Part shown: piece after piece, positions 43,455 through 51,645 of the stretch
Layout: the number at the start of each line of letters is the position of its first letter
Numbering within the stretch: position 1 is the stretch's first letter
Assembly: GCA_024638285.1 (NCBI GenBank)
Contig: JAHEKP010000008.1
Location: 1-59,563, forward strand
DNA length: 59,563 bases
Direction of reading: 5' to 3'
Origin: Cryomorphaceae bacterium
Lineage (GTDB): Bacteria; Bacteroidota; Bacteroidia; Flavobacteriales; Schleiferiaceae
Notes under the pieces: generated by a model
Databases searched by the model: none
What the model was told of the DNA's origin: nothing
Seen by the model: only the letters and a program-made list of their open reading frames with translations
Translations under genes and position numbers: made by a program

Positions 43455-44217
43455 AGTTTTTAAAGCTAATCGGCTTAAAGCCGGATTAGACCCCAAGCAT
43501 ATGCCCGAGCATATTGCAGTCATTATGGACGGCAACGGTCGTTGGGCCAAGCAACAGGGTTTCATGTCGCGTGTTCGCGGCCATGAGGTAGGGGTAGAGG
43601 CATTGAGAAGAATCACAACGGCATCTGCAGAATTGGGCTTAAAGTTCCTTACGGTATATGCCTTCTCAACTGAAAATTGGAACCGACCGAAGTCTGAGGT
43701 AGATGCGCTGATGAACATCTTGATGACCGCATTAGAAAAAGAGTTACCGACGTTAATGGACAACAATGTCCGTCTTAGTTCTATCGGTAATTTAGATACC
43801 CTACCGCCAAAAGCAAATAAAAAGTTAATGTCTGTAATTCAGGCTACAGCAAAGAATGATGGGTTAACTTTGACGCTTGCGTTGAGTTACGGCTCACAGG
43901 ATGAAATGGTACAAGCCATTCGCAAGATTGCTCAAAAAGTGGCTGAAGGAACTATGGATTCGGCAGCTATTAACGAGGCAGCAGTAGAAGAACATTTGTT
44001 TACTGCTGGAATGCCGCATCCGGATCTTATGATTAGAACCAGCGGCGAGCAGCGAATTAGCAACTATCTACTATGGCAATTAGCCTATGCAGAGTTGTAT
44101 TTCACACCTGTTCTCTGGCCCGATTTCGACGCATCCGGTTTGTACGATGCAATAGCGGCTTTTCAAAAACGCGAACGCAGGTTTGGACAAACCTCAGAAC
44201 AGTTAACGGCAGAATAA
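43432..44217 (+). CDS. uppS: Isoprenyl transferase / undecaprenyl diphosphate synthase
   Basis: A 261-residue cis-prenyltransferase making undecaprenyl diphosphate, the lipid carrier for peptidoglycan and surface glycans. Seen: HIAVIMDGNGRWAKQQG (catalytic Asp, about 28-44), RGHEVGVEALR, VYAFSTENWNRP, ALSYGSQDEM and DLMIRTSGEQRISNYLLWQ then AYAELYFTPVLWPDF. The length is usual. The start overlaps porG by 23 nt; bamA follows after 4 nt. Codons here are typical of the neighbours. Confidence 0.95.
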   Translation: MNAAVDSKVFKANRLKAGLDPKHMPEHIAVIMDGNGRWAKQQGFMSRVRGHEVGVEALRRITTASAELGLKFLTVYAFSTENWNRPKSEVDALMNILMTALEKELPTLMDNNVRLSSIGNLDTLPPKANKKLMSVIQATAKNDGLTLTLALSYGSQDEMVQAIRKIAQKVAEGTMDSAAINEAAVEEHLFTAGMPHPDLMIRTSGEQRISNYLLWQLAYAELYFTPVLWPDFDASGLYDAIAAFQKRERRFGQTSEQLTAE

Positions 44218-44221
44218 AGAC

Positions 44222-46690
44222 ATGAAGAATACCCTTTGGGCACTTTTACTCACCCTAGTTTCTTTTACAACCACTGCGCAAGTGGTGCAAAACGGTGATT
44301 TTGGCCTCATTCCAGGAATAGATTATGAGGTAGCTGGTATCACGGTGAGTGGCGCGCAGGATTTAGATCCAAATGTTGTGATCATGTTGACCAACATTCG
44401 TGTAGGCGATAATATTCAATTTCCCGATCCTAAGATTTCAGACGCCATTAGAACACTGTGGCGTCAACAGCTTTTTGAGAACATCACTTTTAGTGTAGTG
44501 AACAAGAGTGGTAAAAAAGTCTATTTAGATATTCGTTTGCAAGAGCTCCCGAAGATGAGTAAGTATTTTATTACGGGCGTTAAAAAATCTTGGAAAGACG
44601 ACATCCGTGAAGAATTGGACTTACGCGCTGGAAAAGTGGTGAATGAGAACCTAGTGGTAATGAGTCGCAACAAAATTCGGTCTTACTTTAATGAAAAAGG
44701 CTATTTGAACGCCACGGTAGAAATTACACAAGAACGCGATACCACATTCAATAACGCAGTCATTCTTGGGTTCCGCGTTCAGCCAGGTCAGCGCGTCAAA
44801 ATTGGTGAAATTGCTTTTGACGGCAATGAAGCAGTGGCAGATAAGGTCCTTCTGAAAGCGATGAAAAACACGAAGATGAAAGGAAAAGCCATCTTCAAAG
44901 TATCAAAGCTTCGCAAGAAAGAATACCAGGAAGATATGCGCGCCTTGATAGCGAAATACAACGGTATGGGTTACCGCGACGCACGCATCATTCGGGATAC
45001 AAATTACCGTGTGGATGATGAGCTCATCAATATTGAAATCACAGTAGAAGAAGGCCGCAAGTACTATTTTGGAGACATTACGTTTGTCGGTAATACGAAA
45101 TACGATACGCCTTTGTTGCGCAGCATTTTAAAAATCAATCGCGGCGATATTTACGACAGCCAGCATTTAAATGAGCGCGTGAGCTTCGATCCAAATGGAA
45201 ACGACGTTGCGTCCATTTATTTGAACAATGGATACCTCTTTTCACAGGTAGTTCCGATCGAAAAGAATGTTCAGAACGATACAATTGATGTAGAAATTCG
45301 CATTCAAGAAGGGCGCCAAGCGACCATTAGGAAAGTGAGCATTACCGGAAATGAGCGCACGAACGATCACGTCATTTACCGCGAGGTGAGAACACGTCCT
45401 GGGGATTTGTTTTCAAAGGCAATGATTCAGCGTACTATTCGCGAATTGTCTCAATTGGGGTATTTCGATCAAACGCAGATTGGTGTAAATCCAGTGCCGG
45501 ATCCTCAAACAGGTACTGTGGATCTTGAATATACCGTGGTTGAAAAATCGACTTCTCAACTTGAATTACAAGGCGGATGGGGTGCCAACCGCGTGGTCGG
45601 TACGCTTGGTTTGAACTTCAATAACTTCTCTGCAAAAAATATTGGAAATAAGCGGGCTTGGCAGCCGCTCCCAACGGGGGATGGACAAACCATCAATATA
45701 CGTGCGCAGTCGAATGGTTTGTATTTCCAGAGCTACAATGCCTCTTTCACAGAGCCATGGTTGGGTGGAAAAAAGCCGAACAGCTTTACCGGAACGATCT
45801 ACCACAACGTTCAAAGCAACGGTGTACAGGCAAGCGATCCGAACCGTCAAAGTTTGTTAATTACGGGGATCAACTTTGGATTGGGTCAACGCTTAAAGTG
45901 GCCTGATGATTATTTCACTTTGTACCAAGGATTGGAATTTCGTCGCTTTAATTTGAACAATTTCCCTACTGGATTCTTGAACTACAACAAGGGAATTTCG
46001 AACAACGTCAACTACAAGTTTACCTTAGGACGTAACAATACGGACGTACCTATTTTCCCTACTCGCGGTTCGCAGATTAGTTTCGCAGCGGAATTGACCC
46101 CGCCGTTCAGTTTATTACGTGATGATATTGATTATAAGAGCCTTTCTTCAGAGGAGCGTTTTAAATTGGTGGAATACCATAAGTGGAAATTAAATGCAGA
46201 TTGGTTCGCGCCGATAACGTCGAAATTTGTGATTCGCACGCACGGTGAGTTTGGTTATTTAGGCAGCTACAATAAGGATTTAGGTTTACCGCCGTTCGAA
46301 CGCTTTTATGTCGGTGGGGATGGATTGGCCAATTTCGTAATTGATGGTCGCGAGATCATAGGTCTTCGTGGCTACACCAATAATTCAATTACTCCTGGAG
46401 GCGGTGGTGCGCTTTACAACAAATACGTCTTCGAGATGCGATACATCATCGCGAATAATCCTTCTGCACAGGTCTTCCCACTTATCTTCATGGAGGGAGG
46501 TAACAACTACGATAATTTCTGGGACTACCGTGCGTTTAATCTGAAGCGTAGTGCAGGTGCCGGTTTACGTATTTACATGCCTATGTTTGGATTGATGGGA
46601 GTAGATGTTGCTTATGGATTTGACCCTGAACCAAATGGCGCCGCTGCCAGTGGATGGCAGACGCATTTCATCATTGGACAACAGTTCTAA
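44222..46690 (+). CDS. bamA: Outer membrane protein assembly factor BamA
   Basis: An 822-residue Omp85 protein that inserts beta-barrels into the outer membrane. Signal peptide 1-19 (ending TTAQ), about five POTRA repeats (about 30-440; e.g. GEIAFDGNEAVADKVLLKAM, YYFGDITFVGNTKYDTPLL and TIRKVSITGNERTNDHVI), then the 16-strand barrel with the VYFQSYNASFTEPWLGGKKP region, the FYVGGDGL and EIIGLRGYTNNS loop (the L6 VRGY-type motif appears as LRGY), and a C-terminal strand ending IIGQQF with terminal Phe. It lies between uppS and two Skp-like genes. Confidence 0.95.
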   Translation: MKNTLWALLLTLVSFTTTAQVVQNGDFGLIPGIDYEVAGITVSGAQDLDPNVVIMLTNIRVGDNIQFPDPKISDAIRTLWRQQLFENITFSVVNKSGKKVYLDIRLQELPKMSKYFITGVKKSWKDDIREELDLRAGKVVNENLVVMSRNKIRSYFNEKGYLNATVEITQERDTTFNNAVILGFRVQPGQRVKIGEIAFDGNEAVADKVLLKAMKNTKMKGKAIFKVSKLRKKEYQEDMRALIAKYNGMGYRDARIIRDTNYRVDDELINIEITVEEGRKYYFGDITFVGNTKYDTPLLRSILKINRGDIYDSQHLNERVSFDPNGNDVASIYLNNGYLFSQVVPIEKNVQNDTIDVEIRIQEGRQATIRKVSITGNERTNDHVIYREVRTRPGDLFSKAMIQRTIRELSQLGYFDQTQIGVNPVPDPQTGTVDLEYTVVEKSTSQLELQGGWGANRVVGTLGLNFNNFSAKNIGNKRAWQPLPTGDGQTINIRAQSNGLYFQSYNASFTEPWLGGKKPNSFTGTIYHNVQSNGVQASDPNRQSLLITGINFGLGQRLKWPDDYFTLYQGLEFRRFNLNNFPTGFLNYNKGISNNVNYKFTLGRNNTDVPIFPTRGSQISFAAELTPPFSLLRDDIDYKSLSSEERFKLVEYHKWKLNADWFAPITSKFVIRTHGEFGYLGSYNKDLGLPPFERFYVGGDGLANFVIDGREIIGLRGYTNNSITPGGGGALYNKYVFEMRYIIANNPSAQVFPLIFMEGGNNYDNFWDYRAFNLKRSAGAGLRIYMPMFGLMGVDVAYGFDPEPNGAAASGWQTHFIIGQQF

Positions 46691-46709
46691 TTGAAGTACC
46701 TTCAAGCCC

Positions 46710-47213
46710 GTGAAAAAAATAGGATTATTACTTGCTGTGCTCTTTTCCGCTTCGCTGATGGCTCAGCGTTATGGTGTGGTGGATACAGATTACATATTGA
46801 AGAATTTACCTGAATATGCTCAGGCAAAATCTCAAGTTGACCAGCTCAGTACCCAGTGGGCTGGCGAGGTAAGTGCGCTACAGAGTGATTTACAAAGTTT
46901 AAAAGATGCCTTAGCGGCGGAGCAAATATTGCTTTCACCTGAAAAATTGAAAAAACGCGAGGCAGCTATTGTGCAGAAAGCAGAAGAAGTGCTTGCTTTG
47001 CAACAGAAATATTTTGGACCAGAAGGCATGCTTTTCGAAAAGCGAACACAGCTGGTTCAGCCCATTCAGGACAAGGTTTTTGGAGCGGTTCAGGCGTTGG
47101 CCCAGAAGCGTAAATTAGAATTAGTTTTGGATAAAAGTGCTCAAAGTGGTGTACTCTTCGTAGAAAAAGAGAAAGACTACAGCGAGGAGGTTTTAAATAG
47201 TTTAAAGAAATAA
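46710..47213 (+). CDS. OmpH/Skp family periplasmic chaperone (first copy)
   Basis: A 167-residue Skp-like protein: signal peptide (1-18, ending LMAQ), then the OmpH start RYGVVDTDYILKNLPEYAQAK and a long helical coiled-coil arm (about 40-115) and the returning strand LELVLDKSAQSGVLF. Skp trimers hold unfolded outer-membrane proteins in the periplasm before BamA inserts them. Located 19 nt after bamA. It differs clearly from the second copy, so is not a recent duplication. Confidence 0.92.
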   Translation: MKKIGLLLAVLFSASLMAQRYGVVDTDYILKNLPEYAQAKSQVDQLSTQWAGEVSALQSDLQSLKDALAAEQILLSPEKLKKREAAIVQKAEEVLALQQKYFGPEGMLFEKRTQLVQPIQDKVFGAVQALAQKRKLELVLDKSAQSGVLFVEKEKDYSEEVLNSLKK

Positions 47214-47224
47214 ATCAACAGACA

Positions 47225-47734
47225 ATGAAAAGAGTATTACTCGCAATCGCCTTGACCTTAGGCTTCGCAGGAACCGCAGTTGCCCAGCAAAAAGTAGGTC
47301 ACATTAATGTAGATGAATTGATTTCTGTCATGCCAGAATATAAGGCTGCAGAGGCAGAAATTCAGAAGTATGCAGGTCAATTGGAAAGCGATGCTACGGC
47401 AATGCAGGAAGAGTACATGACGAAAATGCAAAACGCTCAGGCCAATATGGATACTTGGACAGAATTGCGTCTTCAGAAAGAAAACGAAGAGTTGCAAACG
47501 ATGGGTCAGCGCATACAACAGTTCAGCCAAAGTGCGCAGCAAGAGTTACAGCGTAAGCAAATGGACTTGATGTTACCAATCAGTGAGAAAGCACAAGCTG
47601 CCGTAGATAAAGTAGCTTCTGCGAACGGTTTTACTTATGTTTTAGATGCGTCTGCTTCTAAATCAGTGGTCATCTACCTTGACGGTGGTGAGGACATCCT
47701 TCCGCTTGTAAAAGCAGAGTTGGGCATTAATTAA
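47225..47734 (+). CDS. OmpH/Skp family periplasmic chaperone (second copy)
   Basis: A 169-residue Skp-like protein: signal peptide (1-20, ending AVAQ), QQKVGHINVDELISVMPEYKAAE, a helical arm rich in Gln/Glu (about 45-125), and the closing segment FTYVLDASASKSVVIYLDGGEDI. It lies 11 nt after the first copy and is the last gene of the operon; a strong terminator follows. Tandem ompH genes behind bamA are common in Bacteroidota. Confidence 0.92.
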   Translation: MKRVLLAIALTLGFAGTAVAQQKVGHINVDELISVMPEYKAAEAEIQKYAGQLESDATAMQEEYMTKMQNAQANMDTWTELRLQKENEELQTMGQRIQQFSQSAQQELQRKQMDLMLPISEKAQAAVDKVASANGFTYVLDASASKSVVIYLDGGEDILPLVKAELGIN

Positions 47735-47753
47735 GCCGAACATAAAAAAATTT

Positions 47754-47790
47754 AAAGCCCCCCGCGAGCGCAGCTCGCGGGGGGCTTTTT
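47754..47790 (+). terminator. Intrinsic terminator of the nadK-bamA-skp operon
   Basis: A 16-bp stem (47754-47769 / 47773-47788) with a GCA loop and T-run to 47790. It is one of the two strongest hairpins in the window. It lies between the second skp gene and murI. Confidence 0.92.
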
Positions 47791-47809
47791 ATTTGGTATT
47801 TTGCGTGCT

Positions 47810-48589
47810 GTGAAGAAGCAACGCAAAATAGGGTTATTCGACAGCGGCTTGGGCGGGCTTACAGTCCTGCATGCGCTGCAGGAGAAACTACCTGGTGTCG
47901 ATAAAGTATACTTTGGTGATACGCTTCATTTACCGTACGGTGATAAAAGCGACGAAGCCATTCGAAGTTTTAGTCTTCAAATTGTAGGGTTCTTAGCGGC
48001 TCAAGGTTGCGATGTGATTGTCATTGCTTGCAATAGTGCAAGTGCAGCGGCCGGTTCTATGCTAGAGGAATCCTTTCCTGACTTGACCTTTATCAATGTC
48101 ATTGACCCTGTAGTGGCGGCATTGGCCGGAAGTCCTCCACGAAAAACAGCTTTGCTGGGCACGCGCGCGACTGTGCGAAGCGGTGCCTACACAAAACGCT
48201 TAGAAGCGCGCAAAGTGCCGCATGAATTAGTTGCATTACCCACACCTTTACTGGTGCCGCTGATTGAAGATGGATTTTTAGGCACTGGAATAGAGGAACG
48301 TGTGCTCGAGCACTATTTGAAAGATCCTTCTATGAATGGGATTGAAGCTATAGTTCCAGGCTGTACACATTATCCACTTCTGCGTGAGGTAGCCGCGAAG
48401 TTACGCCCCGGTGTGGATTGGATTGATGCACCCGCTATAGTAGCAGAGGCCGTAGTTTCGGCGTGGGATGGTGCTGTTGAAGGTGTAGGTACCACGACGT
48501 ATTATTTAAGTGATGCCACGCCCAGTTTCCTAGTATTGGCATCCAATACCTTTGGTATCAAAGCGAATTGGGAAAAAAAAGTACTTTAA
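47810..48589 (+). CDS. murI: Glutamate racemase
   Basis: A 259-residue cofactor-independent racemase supplying D-glutamate for peptidoglycan. Catalytic cysteines are in IACNSASAAA (about 70) and VPGCTHYPLL (about 185), with the N-terminal IGLFDSGLGGLTVL loop. The GTG at 47810 is chosen; an in-frame TTG at 47801 lies inside a TATTTTG promoter-like box that starts 7 nt after the preceding terminator, so it is unlikely to initiate. If that box is real, the mRNA has almost no leader. The 3' end overlaps the convergent holin-like gene by 4 nt. Confidence 0.93.
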   Translation: MKKQRKIGLFDSGLGGLTVLHALQEKLPGVDKVYFGDTLHLPYGDKSDEAIRSFSLQIVGFLAAQGCDVIVIACNSASAAAGSMLEESFPDLTFINVIDPVVAALAGSPPRKTALLGTRATVRSGAYTKRLEARKVPHELVALPTPLLVPLIEDGFLGTGIEERVLEHYLKDPSMNGIEAIVPGCTHYPLLREVAAKLRPGVDWIDAPAIVAEAVVSAWDGAVEGVGTTTYYLSDATPSFLVLASNTFGIKANWEKKVL

Positions 48590-48942
48590 CTTTTAGCCTC
48601 TCCGTAACGGTACATCCAAGAGCTGATCGTTGATACGAGTAGACTGAATAGAATGGCCGTCCATACACTTGCCACTTCTAGACCGTCGATCCACTGGTCT
48701 GCAATCCCAATAATGATAGCATTGATTATCAATAAAAAGAGGCCCAAACTCAGGAAGGTTAGGGGTATGGTAATGATGATCAGTAGTGGTTTTAAAGTGG
48801 CATTCAAGAGTCCCAATACTATGGCCACACCAACGGCAGTTGAAAAACTACTGATACTGACACCGGGAAGAATCCAATCGGCCAGGAAAACGGCTATAGA
48901 GCTCACAACAAGTCTTGAAAGAATTCCGGGTTTTTGTCTCAT
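48586..48942 (-). CDS. Phage-holin-4-like small membrane protein (Phage_holin_4_2 type)
   Basis: A 118-residue inner-membrane protein with about four hydrophobic helices: LVVSSIAVFLADWILPGV, STAVGVAIVLGLLNATLKPLL, TIPLTFLSLGLFLLIINA and the last with VWTAILFSLLVSTISSW. The NATLKPLL and TLGLF-type pattern is that of the mycobacterial-phage holin IV family, which is common in bacterial chromosomes without phage; its cellular role is unknown. The start is set at ATG 48942 rather than the in-frame GTG at 48957. Confidence 0.8.
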   Translation of the reverse strand: MRQKPGILSRLVVSSIAVFLADWILPGVSISSFSTAVGVAIVLGLLNATLKPLLIIITIPLTFLSLGLFLLIINAIIIGIADQWIDGLEVASVWTAILFSLLVSTISSWMYRYGEAKS

Positions 48943-48977
48943 GTGCGGTATATTCACTTTTTCGAAAAGTACATAAA

Positions 48978-50933
48978 ATGAAAAGAATCAAGAGCCTTGT
49001 TTTCGCTGCATTTTTAGCATCCGCCACACTTATTTGCTGCCAGCCCGCGACCACTACGGACAGCCAGTCTGCTGAGCGACCACCAATGATTGGTGATACG
49101 ACGCTCCGAGCAGCGCTGTTCGTTGATCCACACAGTTTCAGTACGCCAGAGGCTACGGTAACGCATTTGGAGTGGGACGCAAAAGTAGATTTTGAAGCAC
49201 AAGAGATTCATGCCACAGCGGTTTGGACATTATCTGAAACGCATGGAGATCAAGTTGTTTTTGATACGAAAGCACTTGAAATTAAGGAGGTTTTATTAGA
49301 CGGCCAAGAGGCGCAATGGAGTTTTGGTAAGGAAGATGATTTGTTGGGATCGGCTTTGGTTGTATACGATTTAAGCCCAGCTTCGAAGCAGGTCGCCATT
49401 ACCTATACCACTACAGAAGGTGCGGAGGCCGTACAATGGTTTCCTGCAGCATTGACTCAAGGTAAGCGTATGCCTTTTTTATTTACGCAGAGCCAAGCAA
49501 TACTGGCACGTACCTGGATTCCATGTCAAGATCGTCCGGGTGTACGTTTTACTTATAACGCAAGCGTACAGGTTCCAGAGGGAATGTTGGCGCTGATGAG
49601 TGCGTCTAACCCTACACAGAAAGCAGCGGATGGCAAGTATGAGTTTACCATGCCACAGCCTATACCATCTTATCTCATGGCTTTGGGTGCTGGTGATTTA
49701 GAGTTCATAGCATTGGGCGAACGCTCTGGAGTATACGCTGAGCCAGAAATGGTACGCAACGCAGCTTTCGAATTTGGCCAAACCGAGAAGATGATCGAAA
49801 AAGCGGAAGAGCTTTACGGGCCGTATTACTGGGGTCGTTACGACATGTTAGTCCTGCCCCCTAGTTTTCCCTTTGGTGGAATGGAGAACCCTCGTTTGAC
49901 GTTTCTCACGCCAACAGTTATTGTAGGTGATTTGAGTTTGGTGAGTTTGATTGCCCATGAATTGGCCCACAGCTGGAGTGGAAATTTGGTAACGAATGGG
50001 ACGTGGAACGATTTCTGGTTAAATGAAGGATTCACGGTGTACTTTGAGATGCGCATCATGGAACGAGTTTATGGTCCAGATTTCTCGGATATGCTAGTGG
50101 CATTGAGTTATGACGACCTCCAAAAAGAATTGGCGGATATGCTTGAAAATGATCCAGAAGCGACCATCCTGAAGCAAAATCTAGCGGGTAAAAATCCTGA
50201 CGATGGGGTGAACGCCATCGCCTACGATAAAGGTTTTCATTTTCTAAAATTGTGCGAGCAGACGGTTGGACGAGATTCATGGGATGCCTTCATAAAGGGT
50301 TATTTTGAGAAATACCGATTTAAAACCATGGTGACGGAGCAGTTTTTACAAGAGTTGGCCCAGTTGCTCACGCAAGACCAATGGGATGCGATCGGAGTGG
50401 ACCAGTGGGTCTATGGAAAGGGGCTTCCTGTGAATTGTCCTTTCCCGGCATCGAACAGATTCTTCATTGTTGATGAAGCTGTGAAAATGATGCTGAGCAC
50501 AGCGCCGGAAGCAACAGATGCGAAACAGTTGTGTTATCCGGACTTCCAAACCACTAAATTTTGGTCTACCCACGAGTGGTTGCGTTACATACGCGGTCTA
50601 GAAGCGGGCGGTGCAACGGTGGGTCATTATGCGCTCGCCGATGAGAATTACGGTTTTAGTGGCAGTCCTAATCCTGAGATTGTGGCTGCATGGTTCTCAG
50701 CAATTTTGAAAACAAATTATGAAGGGTACGACCCAGCTATATATGCGAAGACTGTAGAAGAATTTCTTTTAAAGGTGGGTCGAAGAAAATTTATCGTACC
50801 GATGTACGAAAGTATGTTACAAGGTGACGAAAAGCGCAAACAATGGGCTCGCGAGATTTATGAAAAGGCCCGTCCGTCATACCATCCGCTTTCGCAGGGA
50901 ACTTTAGATGCGCTCTTTGCATCCCATGCATAA
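48978..50933 (+). CDS. M1 family zinc aminopeptidase, leukotriene-A4-hydrolase-like lipoprotein
   Basis: A 651-residue M1 metallopeptidase with an N-terminal signal and lipobox-like LICC near residue 15-18, so probably membrane-anchored in the periplasm or outer membrane. The catalytic set is present: exopeptidase motif GGMENPRLTFL (about 295), zinc motif HELAHSW (about 326) and NEGFTVYFE (about 347-355). The C-terminal region (about 470-651) is an alpha-helical domain typical of the LTA4H branch. It cleaves N-terminal residues from peptides; physiological substrates unknown. The ATG at 48978 is chosen for its signal peptide. It overlaps the AlkD-like gene by 8 nt. Confidence 0.92.
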   Translation: MKRIKSLVFAAFLASATLICCQPATTTDSQSAERPPMIGDTTLRAALFVDPHSFSTPEATVTHLEWDAKVDFEAQEIHATAVWTLSETHGDQVVFDTKALEIKEVLLDGQEAQWSFGKEDDLLGSALVVYDLSPASKQVAITYTTTEGAEAVQWFPAALTQGKRMPFLFTQSQAILARTWIPCQDRPGVRFTYNASVQVPEGMLALMSASNPTQKAADGKYEFTMPQPIPSYLMALGAGDLEFIALGERSGVYAEPEMVRNAAFEFGQTEKMIEKAEELYGPYYWGRYDMLVLPPSFPFGGMENPRLTFLTPTVIVGDLSLVSLIAHELAHSWSGNLVTNGTWNDFWLNEGFTVYFEMRIMERVYGPDFSDMLVALSYDDLQKELADMLENDPEATILKQNLAGKNPDDGVNAIAYDKGFHFLKLCEQTVGRDSWDAFIKGYFEKYRFKTMVTEQFLQELAQLLTQDQWDAIGVDQWVYGKGLPVNCPFPASNRFFIVDEAVKMMLSTAPEATDAKQLCYPDFQTTKFWSTHEWLRYIRGLEAGGATVGHYALADENYGFSGSPNPEIVAAWFSAILKTNYEGYDPAIYAKTVEEFLLKVGRRKFIVPMYESMLQGDEKRKQWAREIYEKARPSYHPLSQGTLDALFASHA

Positions 50934-51645
50934 AACACACCCCATATTTAGAGCGCTAGAGCCTCTAGCCAATGCGCAGCGGATTGGCGATTTTTCACGT
51001 TATTTTCAGACGTATGAAGGCGGCTATGGAGCGGGTGATGTCTTTATAGGGGTAATGGTCCCAACACGACGGATGGTTGCAAAAGAAAATGCAATGCAGT
51101 GGTCGCCGGAGGTAATTACCACAGGTTTATGTCATGAAGTTCATGAAGTACGTCACACTGCCTTGTTCGCGCTTCTCCGCCGCTATGGTGCGGAACGGAA
51201 TAACCGAGAATTCTGGCATAATGCGCTTTGTGAGTCTTTTGAAGGCATCAACAATTGGGACCTGGTAGATACCTGCGCCCACGTATGTCTGGGCCGTCAT
51301 GCTTATGAAACTCATAATTATGATGTACTCACAGCATTTTTAGCAAGCCCCAATATTTGGAAGCGGCGCGCTGCGATTGTATCGCAGTTGTGGTTCTTAA
51401 AGAAAGGCGAATACGATCATCTGCTCGCCTATGCACCCATAGCGGCTGAAAAGGCCCCAGATATACTTCAGAAAGGAATCGGGTGGTTAATGAAATGCAT
51501 GTGGCAATTGGACCCGGATTTAGCTGAGACTCACTTAAGCTTACATTACAAAGAGGGTGTGTATTCTAGATTGATTGTTCGTACCGCTTTGGAGAAAGCA
51601 ACGAAGGAATTCAGGAATGAGTTTCTGGCCATATATGCACCTTAA
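50926..51645 (+). CDS. DNA alkylation repair protein (AlkD-like)
   Basis: A 239-residue all-helical HEAT-repeat-like protein of the AlkC/AlkD family, DNA glycosylases that excise alkylated bases. Seen: MVPTRRMVAKENAMQW, HEVRHTALFALLRRYG, INNWDLVDTCAHVCLG (the WD-type motif), and NIWKRRAAIVSQLWFLKKGE then GIGWLMKCMWQ. These match AlkD; the catalytic Trp/Asp pattern appears present. The start at 50926 overlaps the M1 peptidase stop by 8 nt; an in-frame ATG at 50908 would extend the overlap. The last 35 nt overlap the convergent AsmA-like gene. Confidence 0.88.
   Translation: MHKTHPIFRALEPLANAQRIGDFSRYFQTYEGGYGAGDVFIGVMVPTRRMVAKENAMQWSPEVITTGLCHEVHEVRHTALFALLRRYGAERNNREFWHNALCESFEGINNWDLVDTCAHVCLGRHAYETHNYDVLTAFLASPNIWKRRAAIVSQLWFLKKGEYDHLLAYAPIAAEKAPDILQKGIGWLMKCMWQLDPDLAETHLSLHYKEGVYSRLIVRTALEKATKEFRNEFLAIYAP

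Noticed and set aside
46710-47734. Recent tandem duplication of skp genes
   Set aside because: The two proteins differ along their length, and paired ompH genes after bamA are a normal Bacteroidota arrangement.
48586-48942. Phage origin for the holin-like gene
   Set aside because: This four-helix family is common on bacterial chromosomes, and no other phage gene, integrase or att site is nearby.
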